Positions 1-6,513 are shown, counted from the stretch's first letter. The stretch: 7,208 nt of DNA from Roseovarius sp. UBA6167 (GCA_002428225.1 DIUD01000086.1:1-7208); one strand, 5' to 3'. Numbers and translations: made by a program. Notes: a model not told the origin generated them from the letters alone.

Positions 1-89
1 AGGCCGGGCATTTCGGTTTCGGCGATATCCATTTCCTTGCGGCCATAGGCGGCTAGGTCGATATCCTTGACGATGTAATCCTGTGCCAT
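1..89 (-). CDS. ahcY: Adenosylhomocysteinase, N-terminal part (cut by window edge)
   Basis: S-adenosyl-L-homocysteine hydrolase splits S-adenosylhomocysteine into adenosine and homocysteine in the cytoplasm. This relieves product inhibition of methyltransferases and feeds the methionine cycle. Only the first 29 codons are present; the gene continues beyond base 1. The visible protein begins [20 protein letters not shown] and continues DIAETEMPG. This matches the characteristic N-terminus of the family (VKD-x-LA-x-x-GRKE-x-DIAE-x-EMPGL). The start is the ATG read from 89 to 87, with an AAGGAG Shine-Dalgarno (complement of 100-105) ten bases upstream. No catalytic or NAD-binding residues fall in this fragment, so identification rests on the N-terminus alone. 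It is divergent from the methyltransferase gene at 234. Confidence 0.93.
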   Translation of the reverse strand, partial: MAQDYIVKDIDLAAYGRKEMDIAETEMPG

Positions 90-99
90 CGGGCGGTGG

Positions 100-125
100 C
101 TCCTTGCGATTGAAAACTCGCAAGG
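100..125 (-). promoter_or_regulatory. ahcY ribosome-binding site inside an 8+8 bp inverted repeat
   Basis: The ahcY Shine-Dalgarno AAGGAG is the complement of 100-105. It overlaps a perfect inverted repeat: CCTTGCGA at 102-109 and TCGCAAGG at 118-125, with an 8-base loop at 110-117. In RNA the 3' arm contains the AAGG of the ribosome-binding site, so folding would hide it. If instead transcription starts near base 119, as the promoter at 126-154 suggests, the 5' arm would be largely untranscribed and the repeat would act as a DNA operator over the start point. An operator could suit an ArsR-family SAH-responsive repressor (SahR), known to control methionine-cycle genes in some Proteobacteria. 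I cannot match it to a known motif, and it does not look like the SAH or SAM/SAH riboswitch consensus. Confidence 0.55.
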
Positions 126-154
126 CAGATAGCACCCGCCCCCCCGGTGGGCAA
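126..154 (-). promoter_or_regulatory. Probable sigma-70 promoter of ahcY
   Basis: Read on the minus strand, TTGCCC (complement of 149-154) and TATCTG (complement of 126-131) are separated by exactly 17 bases, with a C/G-rich spacer. Both hexamers keep the most conserved positions of the sigma-70 consensus (TTG; TA at the first two positions of the -10). The expected transcription start is near base 119-121, giving an untranslated leader of about 30 bases before the ahcY ATG. This is the best-spaced pair seen in the spacer. Confidence 0.5.
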
Positions 155-167
155 TGCGCGTTTCTCC

Positions 168-203
168 GGCCAGGCCTGCAGGCGGGTGCGCGCGCCTCTG
201 GCC
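168..203. repeat. Nested palindromes in the ahcY / methyltransferase spacer
   Basis: GGCCAG at 168-173 is the inverse of CTGGCC at 198-203. Just inside the left arm is a perfect 10-bp palindrome, GCCTGCAGGC, at 174-183. The region lies between the two divergent starts (89 and 234), so it could be an operator or simply GC-rich DNA that folds by chance. No poly-T tract follows on either strand, so it is not a convincing terminator. No plus-strand promoter for the methyltransferase could be picked with confidence. Confidence 0.25.
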
Positions 204-233
204 AACGCTCTCGCGCCGGGCTAGGTCAGGGCG

Positions 234-1145
234 ATGGTCCGGCTCACATTTTCATCGCCCTCGGCGCGGCTTCAGTATCACCTGCTGATGGGCCTTTTCC
301 GGCTGGCCGTGACGCGCGCGCTTTATGGCCGCTTTGCGCGTGGCCTCGCCCGGCTCTTTCCGGCCGATAACGCGGTCTGGCTGCACGAGGGCGACGCGCC
401 GCCCTTTCGCATCGCCCTCGGTGACGGCTACTGGACCCGCTTTGCCCTTTACCGTGGCCCTTACGAGCCCGAGGTCGCCGCCATCCTGCGCGCCGCCGCC
501 GGGGCCACGCCGCTGTTTTGCGATCTGGGCGCCAACAAGGGCTGGTGGACCACCCGCGCCGCGCCGCGCTTTGACCGCGTCATCGCGGTGGAGGCATCAG
601 CGGCCACCTTCGCGGCCTTGCAGCAAAATGCCGGGCACCTGCCCAACGTGACCCTGCACCGCGCCGCGATCCACGCGCGCGCGGGCGAGGTGCTCAGCTT
701 CGTCAATACCCATCTCAGCCATGCCTCGGCCCGGCTGATGGGGGACAATCCGGCACGGGCCGGGGACCGCACAGAGACCGTGCCGACGCTGGCCATCGAC
801 GATCTCGTGCCCGAGGGCGTCGCCGCGCTCATAAAGCTCGACGTGGAGGGGGCCGAGATCGCGGCCATCGAGGGCGCGGCGCGCGCGCTGGCGCAAGGCG
901 GTGTGCTGATCTACGAGGATCACGGCAGCGATCCCGCCTGCGCGGTCAGCGTGCACCTTTTGCGAGACCGCGATATGAAACTGTTTTCCGTCGAGGACGG
1001 GTTGATCCCCATGCCCGATGCCGCCGCCATCGCCGCGCGCAAGACCGACCCTTTCAAGGGCTACAACTTCGTCGCCGCCCATGCCGACTCGCCGCTGCTG
1101 GCCATCCTCAGGACGCGCTTTGCAAATCCGGCGGACAGCGGCTAA
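234..1145 (+). CDS. FkbM-family SAM-dependent methyltransferase
   Basis: A 303-residue cytoplasmic protein of the FkbM / Methyltransf_21 family, which O-methylates hydroxyls on secondary metabolites or glycans. The acceptor here is unknown. The SAM-binding fold is clear: motif [11 protein letters not shown] (94-103), the acidic end of strand 2 in RVIAVEAS (115-122), and the family signature IKLDVEGAE (200-208), followed by [10 protein letters not shown] (222-231). The first 80 or so residues are family-variable, and no signal peptide or membrane segment is apparent. The ATG at 234 is preceded only by a weak purine stretch (CAGGG, 227-231). A second in-frame ATG at 288 has no better site, so 234 is preferred. 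The HD gene follows after 28 bases on the same strand, suggesting co-transcription. Nearby sugar-nucleotide and glycosyltransferase genes make a glycan acceptor plausible, but this is inference. Confidence 0.85.
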   Translation: MVRLTFSSPSARLQYHLLMGLFRLAVTRALYGRFARGLARLFPADNAVWLHEGDAPPFRIALGDGYWTRFALYRGPYEPEVAAILRAAAGATPLFCDLGANKGWWTTRAAPRFDRVIAVEASAATFAALQQNAGHLPNVTLHRAAIHARAGEVLSFVNTHLSHASARLMGDNPARAGDRTETVPTLAIDDLVPEGVAALIKLDVEGAEIAAIEGAARALAQGGVLIYEDHGSDPACAVSVHLLRDRDMKLFSVEDGLIPMPDAAAIAARKTDPFKGYNFVAAHADSPLLAILRTRFANPADSG

Positions 1146-1173
1146 TCAGGGTCGGCGCAACCCCGGAGGCCCC

Positions 1174-1767
1174 ATGCCGCAACCCCGTGCCTGGCAAAAG
1201 ATGCTCTCGGGCCGCAGGCTCGACCTGCTCGACCCGACGCCCGTCGATATCGAGATCGAGGACATCGCCCACGGTCTCAGCTTCGTCGCCCGCTGGAATG
1301 GCCAGACGCTCGGCGATTTCCCCTATTCGGTGGCCGAACATTCGCTGCTGGTGGAGCGGCTTTTCGACCGGCTCAGCCCCGGCGCCCCCGTGAAATGGCG
1401 GCTGGCCGCGCTGTTGCATGACGGGCCGGAATATGTGATCGGCGACATGATCTCGCCGGTGAAAAACGCCGTCGGGCCGGGCTATGACGAGCTCGACAAG
1501 CGGCTGGCAGTGGCCATCCATATCCGCTTTGGCCTGCCCGCCGCGCTGCCCGCGCCGGTCAAGAAGCAGATCAAGCGCGCCGACAAGATCAGCGCCTGGA
1601 TGGAAGCCACGGAAATCGCGGGGTTTTCCGTGGCCGAGGCCGATCGATTCTTTGGCAAGCCCGACCCGGCGGTGACAAGTGGCCTGTCGCTCACCCTGCG
1701 CCCCCCGGTCAAGACGCGCGCGGCCTATCTCGCGCGGTTCGGCGCGCTGATGGCCGAGATGGGTTAG
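1174..1767 (+). CDS. HD-domain phosphohydrolase, YfbR-like
   Basis: A 197-residue soluble HD-superfamily protein resembling the YfbR 5'-deoxynucleotidase group. Such enzymes hydrolyse phosphate from (deoxy)nucleoside monophosphates using a divalent metal. The metal-binding pattern is complete: H56 (in SVAEHSLLVE), H82-D83 (in LLHDGPE, with E86 nearby) and D137 (in KRADKISAWMEATE). The N-terminal segment DPTPVDIEIEDIAHGLS followed by RWNGQT is typical of alphaproteobacterial members. The true start is the ATG at 1174, with GGAGG at 1165-1169. The same frame is open back to 1018, but that extension overlaps the methyltransferase and lacks a ribosome-binding site. It follows the methyltransferase by 28 bases. 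Its TAG stop (1765-1767) overlaps the TAA stop of the convergent glycosyltransferase gene. The substrate cannot be told from sequence; a housekeeping nucleotide role unrelated to glycans is equally likely. Confidence 0.85.
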   Translation: MPQPRAWQKMLSGRRLDLLDPTPVDIEIEDIAHGLSFVARWNGQTLGDFPYSVAEHSLLVERLFDRLSPGAPVKWRLAALLHDGPEYVIGDMISPVKNAVGPGYDELDKRLAVAIHIRFGLPAALPAPVKKQIKRADKISAWMEATEIAGFSVAEADRFFGKPDPAVTSGLSLTLRPPVKTRAAYLARFGALMAEMG

Positions 1768-2786
1768 ACCCACCCGCCCCGCGACATCAGGCCAAGCGAC
1801 TCGAGCTGCCGCCAGCCAATGAGCCGCGTGGACCGTGCGCACCACAGCTCCGGGTCGGCGGCAAGCGCGTCGTAATAGCCCTCGTAAAGCGCACTGTTGG
1901 CGAAATGCTCCTGCCGGCGTTTCTCCTCGGTCGAACGCCCGACCACCGTATCGAGGAACTTGGAATGTAACAGCACGCCCGAGGTCAGCTCGCCCCCGTC
2001 GCGGTCATGCACATGGTTGAGCCGGCGCGGCAGGACCGAATGGGTCGAGCTGACATAGGCATGGCGCCAGTGCCACTTGACCAGCGGCACCTTGCCCATG
2101 GTCGGCGCGCGGCGCGGCTCGGCGGCGAAGAACATGCGCGCGCGCGGGCCGCCCTGGATCCAGAGGTTCTGCAAATCCGGCTTGCGGCGCATGGAATAAT
2201 TCCCCGCATCGAACCAGCACAGCGTCTCGAACGGGTCCGCGCCCGCGCGATAAGGGTGCTGCGACAATCGGCCCCGGGGGTAGAGATCCAGCATCAAGGC
2301 CCCCATCGAGGCCCGCCCCTGCGCCTCGAGCCAGCCGCAAAGCGCGGGCAGCGGGCGCGTGTCGTGATAGGGGTAGACCAGGCATTCATCGGCGTCGAGC
2401 GTCAGGCACCAGTGCCCGTGCCCGTGGCGCATCATCAGCCAGGTGAGCCAGTCCATGCCGAAGCGCGCGCGCTTGTAGCTGTGCGGCGTAGTCCAGAGCG
2501 ACACATCGGATTGCGCGGAAAGGTAATCGCGCGTGCCGTCGGTGCTGTCATTCTCGACGATCAGGAACTGCGCCACGCCAAGGCGGCGGTGATGGTCGAG
2601 GAAATGCGGCAGGCGCAGCGCCTCGTTGCGCATGGTGGCGAAACACAGGATGTCGCCGCGCGCGATCTGCCCGGTGCGGTCGCTGAGGGCCGTCAATTGC
2701 CACCGCTTCGCCAGTGCGCGCGCCAGCAACCGCCGCCGCCGCAAGCGCAACCGATAGGCCATGGCCAGATCCTTCAGCCGCTCCAT
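1764..2786 (-). CDS. Family 2 glycosyltransferase (Glyco_tranf_2_4 type)
   Basis: A 340-residue GT-A fold glycosyltransferase that probably adds a sugar from a nucleotide donor to a cell-surface glycan. The nucleotide-binding start is ILCFATMRNEALRLPHFLDH (46-65), followed by FLIVENDSTDGT (74-85) and the metal-binding DxD-like LTLDADE (128-134). A basic stretch at 11-30 (RLRLRRRRLLARALAKR) may sit at the membrane, but no transmembrane helix is seen. Donor and acceptor are unknown. Two starts are possible. The ATG at 2786 has a G-rich AGGGGCGGA directly upstream. The ATG at 2762 (residue 9) has a better AAGGA seven bases upstream (complement of 2770-2774). The gene is last in the galU-galE group, 43 bases after galE, and its TAA stop overlaps the convergent HD gene by 4 bp, leaving no room for a terminator between them. 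Confidence 0.85.
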   Translation of the reverse strand: MERLKDLAMAYRLRLRRRRLLARALAKRWQLTALSDRTGQIARGDILCFATMRNEALRLPHFLDHHRRLGVAQFLIVENDSTDGTRDYLSAQSDVSLWTTPHSYKRARFGMDWLTWLMMRHGHGHWCLTLDADECLVYPYHDTRPLPALCGWLEAQGRASMGALMLDLYPRGRLSQHPYRAGADPFETLCWFDAGNYSMRRKPDLQNLWIQGGPRARMFFAAEPRRAPTMGKVPLVKWHWRHAYVSSTHSVLPRRLNHVHDRDGGELTSGVLLHSKFLDTVVGRSTEEKRRQEHFANSALYEGYYDALAADPELWCARSTRLIGWRQLESLGLMSRGGWV

Positions 2787-2829
2787 TCCGCCCCTGCCGG
2801 CCCCCTTGATCCGGGTCGCAGCCTCGGGG

Positions 2830-3813
2830 CTATTTCGCGTAATGTCCAGCCTCGTGCCAGCGCCACGCGTCCTCGATCATCTCGCGAAGGGTTGAGCGCG
2901 CGGGCACCCAGCCAAGCTCGCGGGTGGCACGCACCGAGCCGGAGACAAGCCGCGTGCAATCGCCCGGACGGCGCGCGCCCGCGATCACCGGAACCTGCAC
3001 GCCGGTGACCGCCTCGGCGGCCTCGATCACGTCGCGCACGGAAAATCCGTGCCCGGTGCCGAGGTTGAACACGCGCGAACCGCGCCCTTCTTCGAGCCAG
3101 CGCAGCCCGCGCAGATGCGCCTCGACCAGGTCCATCACATGCACATAATCGCGGATGCAGGTGCCGTCCGGCGTGTCGTAATCGGTGCCAAAGACCGTCA
3201 GCGCGTCGCGCCGCCCGGCGATGGCGTCTAGCACCAGCGGAATGAGATGCGTCTCGGGCTGATGAAATTCGCCGACCTCGGCCTCCGGGTCCGCGCCCGC
3301 GACATTGAAATAGCGAAAGATCACGTGGCGCAGACCATGTGCCACCTCGAAATCGCGCAGCATGTCCTCGATGGCGCGTTTCGACGCGCCATAGGCGTTG
3401 ATCGGGTGCTGCGCACAGCCCTCGTCGAGCAGCACGTTGTCGTGATCGCCATAGGTGGCGCAGGTCGAGGAGAACACGAAATCGAGGCATCCCGCCGCCA
3501 CCGCCGCCTCGATCAGGCCCAGCGAGCCGGCCACGTTGTTGTGCCAGTAGATCCCCGGCGCGCGCATGCTCTCGCCCACCTGGCTGAGAGCGGCGAAATG
3601 CATCACCGCCTGCGGCTGGTAGGCGGCAAACACCTGATCGAGCCGCGCGCGGTCGGTCAGGTCCCCCTCCTCGAAGGGGCCGAATTTCACCGCCTCGCGC
3701 CAGCCGGTGCAGAGATTGTCATAGGTAACGGGTGTGTAGCCCGCCGCGCTCAGCGCCTTGCAGGCATGGCTGCCGATATAGCCCGCGCCGCCGGTGACCA
3801 GAATATTGCCCAA
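2830..3813 (-). CDS. galE: UDP-glucose 4-epimerase
   Basis: GalE interconverts UDP-glucose and UDP-galactose using tightly bound NAD in the cytoplasm. This 327-residue extended short-chain dehydrogenase has TGGAGYIGSH (7-16) for NAD binding, D32 at the end of strand 2 (TYDNLCTGW), HFAALSQVGES (72-82), the catalytic region FSSTCATYG (114-122), and the Y141-xxx-K145 pair in INAYGASKR. RYFNVAGADP (167-176), CIRDYVHVMDLVEAH (219-233) and ARRPGD (280-285) complete the GalE pattern. The start is TTG at 3813. No ATG, GTG or other start lies between the upstream stop and the Rossmann motif, so TTG is forced. The preceding sequence is G-rich without a classical Shine-Dalgarno. The galU TAG stop is in the same frame, 21 bases upstream, so translation may depend on coupling to galU. 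It supplies UDP-galactose for glycan synthesis. Confidence 0.95.
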   Translation of the reverse strand: MGNILVTGGAGYIGSHACKALSAAGYTPVTYDNLCTGWREAVKFGPFEEGDLTDRARLDQVFAAYQPQAVMHFAALSQVGESMRAPGIYWHNNVAGSLGLIEAAVAAGCLDFVFSSTCATYGDHDNVLLDEGCAQHPINAYGASKRAIEDMLRDFEVAHGLRHVIFRYFNVAGADPEAEVGEFHQPETHLIPLVLDAIAGRRDALTVFGTDYDTPDGTCIRDYVHVMDLVEAHLRGLRWLEEGRGSRVFNLGTGHGFSVRDVIEAAEAVTGVQVPVIAGARRPGDCTRLVSGSVRATRELGWVPARSTLREMIEDAWRWHEAGHYAK

Positions 3814-3834
3814 GCCCCGCCCCCGTGCCGCGCC

Positions 3835-4728
3835 CTATTGCGCGGCCTTGTCCGCGTGCACCATGTCGGCGATGTAATTCCACAGGTCGTCGCGCAGGTC
3901 GTCGCGCGCCAGCGCGAAGGCCACCGTCGCCTGAAGGAACCCCGCCTTGGAGCCGCAATCGAAACGCTGGCCCTGAAACCGGTAGCCATAAACCTCCTCG
4001 CCATCCTCGCGCGCGGCGTCGATGGCATCGGTGAGCTGGATTTCGCCGCCCGCGCCGGCCTGTTTGCGATTGAGTTTCTGCAACACGGTCGGCGTCAGGA
4101 TATAGCGCCCGATCACCGCAAGGTTCGACGGCGCGGTGCCGGGTTCGGGTTTTTCCACCATCCCCTTGGTCGAGACGAGACGGCCCATATCCTCCTTCAC
4201 GTCGAGGATACCGTAGGATTTGGTCATGTTGTCGGGCACTTCCATCGCCGCGACCATGTTGCCGCCAATCTCCTCGAACGCTTCGACCATCTGTTGCAGG
4301 CAGGGCTTTTCGGCGGCGATCACGTCATCGGGCAGGATCACGGCAAAGGATTCGTTGGCGATCAGACGACGTGCGCACCAGACCGCATGGCCAAGCCCGA
4401 GCGGCTTGTGCTGGCGCATATAGGCGATCTCGCCCGAATCCATGTTGGTGGATTTGAGCACCTCCAGAAGATCCTCCCTCCCCTTGCGGCGCAATTCGGC
4501 CTCAAGCTGCGGAGCATTGTCGAAATAATCCTCCAGCGCCCCCTTGCCGCGCGAGGTGACAAAGATGAATTCCTTGATGCCCGCCGCGCGCGCCTCGTCG
4601 ATGGCATATTGGACAAGGGGCCGATCGACCAGCGTCATGATTTCCTTGGGCACTGATTTGGTCGCAGGCAGAAATCGCGTTCCCAACCCCGCAACCGGGA
4701 AAATGGCTTTTGTTACCTTTCTACGCAT
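3835..4728 (-). CDS. galU: UTP-glucose-1-phosphate uridylyltransferase
   Basis: GalU makes UDP-glucose from UTP and glucose-1-phosphate, the entry point for galactose-, glucose- and glucuronate-containing surface polymers. The 297-residue protein shows the nucleotidyltransferase signature GLGTRFLPATKSVPKEI (14-30), LPDDV (132-136) with the metal-binding aspartates, VEKPEP (191-196), GEIQLTDAI (228-236) and FDCGSKAGFLQA (256-267). Length and motifs are normal for bacterial GalU. The frame is open further upstream (to 4830), but the real start is the ATG at 4728. It has GGAG (complement of 4737-4740) eight bases upstream and gives the expected N-terminus MRRKVTKAIFPVAGLG. It is preceded by its own promoter region and followed by galE after 21 bases in the same frame. 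Confidence 0.95.
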   Translation of the reverse strand: MRRKVTKAIFPVAGLGTRFLPATKSVPKEIMTLVDRPLVQYAIDEARAAGIKEFIFVTSRGKGALEDYFDNAPQLEAELRRKGREDLLEVLKSTNMDSGEIAYMRQHKPLGLGHAVWCARRLIANESFAVILPDDVIAAEKPCLQQMVEAFEEIGGNMVAAMEVPDNMTKSYGILDVKEDMGRLVSTKGMVEKPEPGTAPSNLAVIGRYILTPTVLQKLNRKQAGAGGEIQLTDAIDAAREDGEEVYGYRFQGQRFDCGSKAGFLQATVAFALARDDLRDDLWNYIADMVHADKAAQ

Positions 4729-4754
4729 GACCCTGTCTCCAACCACCTTGTAAA

Positions 4755-4776
4755 TGTATAAGCATTCAGACCTGAA
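4755..4776 (-). promoter_or_regulatory. Probable galU promoter with an inverted repeat over the -35 region
   Basis: In the 153-bp gap between kdsB and galU, which is visibly richer in A+T than its surroundings, the minus strand reads TATACA (complement of 4755-4760) as a -10, with a TG just upstream (TGCTTATAC) resembling an extended -10. No good -35 is found at 16-18 bases. In that place lies the inverted repeat TTCAG-N2-CTGAA (4765-4769 and 4772-4776), which looks like an operator, perhaps for an activator or repressor. The expected RNA start is near 4748, giving a leader of about 20 bases that contains the GGAG site. Confidence 0.4.
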
Positions 4777-4854
4777 CAAACCATTACCCCGAGAAAATAC
4801 TCCTTGCCTGATTTTCCGGTCCCGTTTCATCCGCTGATCGAAAATTCAGCACAC

Positions 4855-4873
4855 CCTTGCGGGATTCGCAAAG
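4855..4873 (-). terminator. Weak stem-loop after kdsB
   Basis: Starting nine bases beyond the kdsB stop, the transcript can form a 7-bp stem with one G-U pair (complement of 4867-4873 with 4855-4861) and a 5-base loop. The core arms are TTGCG and CGCAA. No uninterrupted U-tract follows directly; a run of four T appears only about ten bases later. It could be a weak terminator or an attenuating structure separating cysQ-kdsB from galU, or chance. Confidence 0.22.
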
Positions 4874-4881
4874 CAATCGGC

Positions 4882-5682
4882 TCATTCCAGCCCCATCGCG
4901 CGCATCATCGCCTCGATGCGCGGCGCATCCTCGGGGTTGTTCAACTCCCAGAACTGCCGCCCGCGCGCCTCGACCTCGACGCAGAGCACAGAGCGCCCGT
5001 TCTCCAGAAAGCGCAACTGTTCCAGCCCCTCCAGCCCTTCGAGCGGGCCCGGCACCCAGCCCGGATAACCCGCGAGCGCATCGGGCCGGTAGGCATAGAC
5101 GCCGACGTGATGAAACACCGGGGTGGGCGCGGCGTCCTCGTAGCGCCGCCCGGTATAAGGGATCACTTCCTTGGAAAAATAGAGCGCGTGGCCCCGCCGG
5201 TCGAAAACCGCGGTGGTGCCGCCGACGCGGCCTGCCGCGCGGTCGTGGAGAAAGCCATTGAGCGCGCGCCCGTCGCAGCGCAACACGGGTGTTGCCACCT
5301 CCGCCGTCGGGTCCGCGCGCAGACCGGCCACGAGATCCTCGATGAACCAGTGCGGGGTCAGCGGCGCGTCGCCCTGAAGGTTCACGACGATCTCGTAGCC
5401 GCTGCCAAGGGCGGCATGGGCCTCGGCGCAACGCTCGGTGCCATTGGCGCAGCCCTCCGAGGTCATCACCACCTCGGCACCGAATGCCTCGGCCGCGTCG
5501 CGGATGCGCGCATCGTCGGTGGCTATGACCACGCGCGCCACCCCCTCGACCGCCATCGCCGCGCGCCACGACCGCTCGATCAGCGTGCGCGCCTGTCCAC
5601 CCGCGCCGGCAAGCGGCACCAGCGGCTTGCCCGGATAGCGGGTCGAGGCGTAGCGGGCGGGAATGGCGATGAGGACGGACAT
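4882..5682 (-). CDS. kdsB: CMP-Kdo synthetase-like (3-deoxy-manno-octulosonate cytidylyltransferase), divergent active site
   Basis: KdsB activates Kdo with CTP to CMP-Kdo, used for the lipid A core and, as the KpsU paralogue, for the poly-Kdo linker of group 2 capsules. This 266-residue protein has the family pattern: IPARYASTRYPGKPL (7-21), VIATDDARI (52-60), GTERCAEA (81-88), NLQGD (101-105), GHALYFSKEVIPY (164-176), HHVGVYAYR (191-199) and LEGLEGLEQLRFLENG (214-229). Compared with KdsB as I recall it, QGDEP reads QGDAP (E to A at 106), and the C-terminal VDTPED metal site reads LNNPED (N248 in place of aspartate). A few extra residues lie after KPLVPLAG. It may belong to a Rhodobacterales subgroup or use a related sugar acid. 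Its ATG directly abuts the cysQ TGA, and an AAGGA seven bases upstream lies inside cysQ, so the two are translationally coupled. Confidence 0.85.
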   Translation of the reverse strand: MSVLIAIPARYASTRYPGKPLVPLAGAGGQARTLIERSWRAAMAVEGVARVVIATDDARIRDAAEAFGAEVVMTSEGCANGTERCAEAHAALGSGYEIVVNLQGDAPLTPHWFIEDLVAGLRADPTAEVATPVLRCDGRALNGFLHDRAAGRVGGTTAVFDRRGHALYFSKEVIPYTGRRYEDAAPTPVFHHVGVYAYRPDALAGYPGWVPGPLEGLEGLEQLRFLENGRSVLCVEVEARGRQFWELNNPEDAPRIEAMMRAMGLE

Positions 5683-6513
5683 TCAGCCTTCCTTGAGATC
5701 GACACCCGGCGCGCAGGCGATGAAGAACGGATTCTCGAAGCCCGGCTTGCCATAGCCGAGCGGGGTCAGGTCGTCGTGGCGCAGCACGCGCCCGCCCGCG
5801 CCCAGCAGAACCGCGTGACCGGCGGCGGTATCCCATTCCATCGTCCGGCCAAGGCGCGGATAGAGATCGGCCTCGCCGGTGGCGACAAGGCAGAACTTGA
5901 GCGAGGAGCCCGCGCTCGTCATGTCCTTGACGGCGTATTTCCCGATATAGTCGTCGGTCGCCTGATCGCGGTGCGACTTCGAGGCCACCACCATCAGCGC
6001 GGCATTGTCCGGCTCGGCCACCCGGATCGGGCGGATCGTGCCCGGCGTCGCGGGATCGAACGGGCCGGTTTCCTCGACCGCGCCGCCTTCGGCCGGCGTG
6101 TAGAACATCCGCCCCTTGGCGGGGGCATAGACGATGCCACGGGTCGGCCGGCCCTCCTCGACAAGCGCGATATTGACGGTGAAATCGCCGCGCCGGTTGA
6201 TGAACTCCCTGGTCCCGTCCAGCGGATCGACGATCAGGAAGGTGCGCACGCTCTGCCCGTGCGAGGCGGCCTGCTCCTCGGTCACCAGCGCGATATCGGG
6301 GAACGCCGCCCGCAGACCGGCGGAAATCAGCGCATCGGCGGCTTCGTCGGCTTCGGTCACGGGGCTTGCGTCGGATTTCTCCTTCACGTCGAAATCGTCC
6401 GCGTCATAGATCTCCATGATGCGCGCGCCCGCCTCGAGCGCCAGTTGCCGCATCACCGTCACAAGCCGTTCATACTCCAAATCGCCGTTCCTTCGCCCGT
6501 TTGCCGCCATCAT
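5683..6513 (-). CDS. cysQ: 3'(2'),5'-bisphosphate nucleotidase
   Basis: CysQ hydrolyses 3'-phosphoadenosine 5'-phosphate (PAP) to AMP and phosphate. It clears the by-product of PAPS reduction and of sulfotransferases. The inositol-monophosphatase fold motifs are complete: DASPVTEADEAAD (48-60), the metal-binding EE of VTEEQA, IVDPLDGTREFI (94-105), SAGSSLKFCLVATGEADLYPR (about 200-220) and the second signature EWDTAAGHAVL. Length (276) is normal. Two tandem ATGs at 6513 and 6510 have no ribosome-binding site. A TTG at 6480 (residue 12, LEYERLV) has AAGGA eight bases upstream and may be the true start, giving a 265-residue protein. The TGA stop directly abuts the kdsB ATG. Next to kdsB and a capsule-type permease, it could serve polysaccharide sulfation, but no sulfotransferase is in the window. 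Confidence 0.92.
   Translation of the reverse strand: MMAANGRRNGDLEYERLVTVMRQLALEAGARIMEIYDADDFDVKEKSDASPVTEADEAADALISAGLRAAFPDIALVTEEQAASHGQSVRTFLIVDPLDGTREFINRRGDFTVNIALVEEGRPTRGIVYAPAKGRMFYTPAEGGAVEETGPFDPATPGTIRPIRVAEPDNAALMVVASKSHRDQATDDYIGKYAVKDMTSAGSSLKFCLVATGEADLYPRLGRTMEWDTAAGHAVLLGAGGRVLRHDDLTPLGYGKPGFENPFFIACAPGVDLKEG

Noticed and set aside
90..233. A SAH, SAM-II or SAM/SAH riboswitch in the ahcY leader
   Set aside because: No match to the conserved cores of these riboswitches was found, and the likely leader of about 30 bases is too short for an SAH aptamer.
83..370. A 95-codon plus-strand frame across the ahcY spacer
   Set aside because: It overlaps the ahcY start and the methyltransferase, has low-complexity Gly/Arg/Ala composition, and contains regulatory DNA.
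1018..1173. N-terminal extension of the HD protein to an ATG at 1018
   Set aside because: It lies in another frame of the methyltransferase gene. The ATG at 1174 has GGAGG upstream and gives the family-like N-terminus.
3247..4656. A 469-codon plus-strand open frame antisense to galE and galU
   Set aside because: It has the same shadow pattern, with no family motif and no ribosome-binding site. The minus-strand GalU and GalE motifs are complete.
4729..4830. N-terminal extension of GalU to an ATG at 4830
   Set aside because: It would cover the promoter region and add 34 residues before the normal GalU N-terminus. The ATG at 4728 has a good ribosome-binding site.
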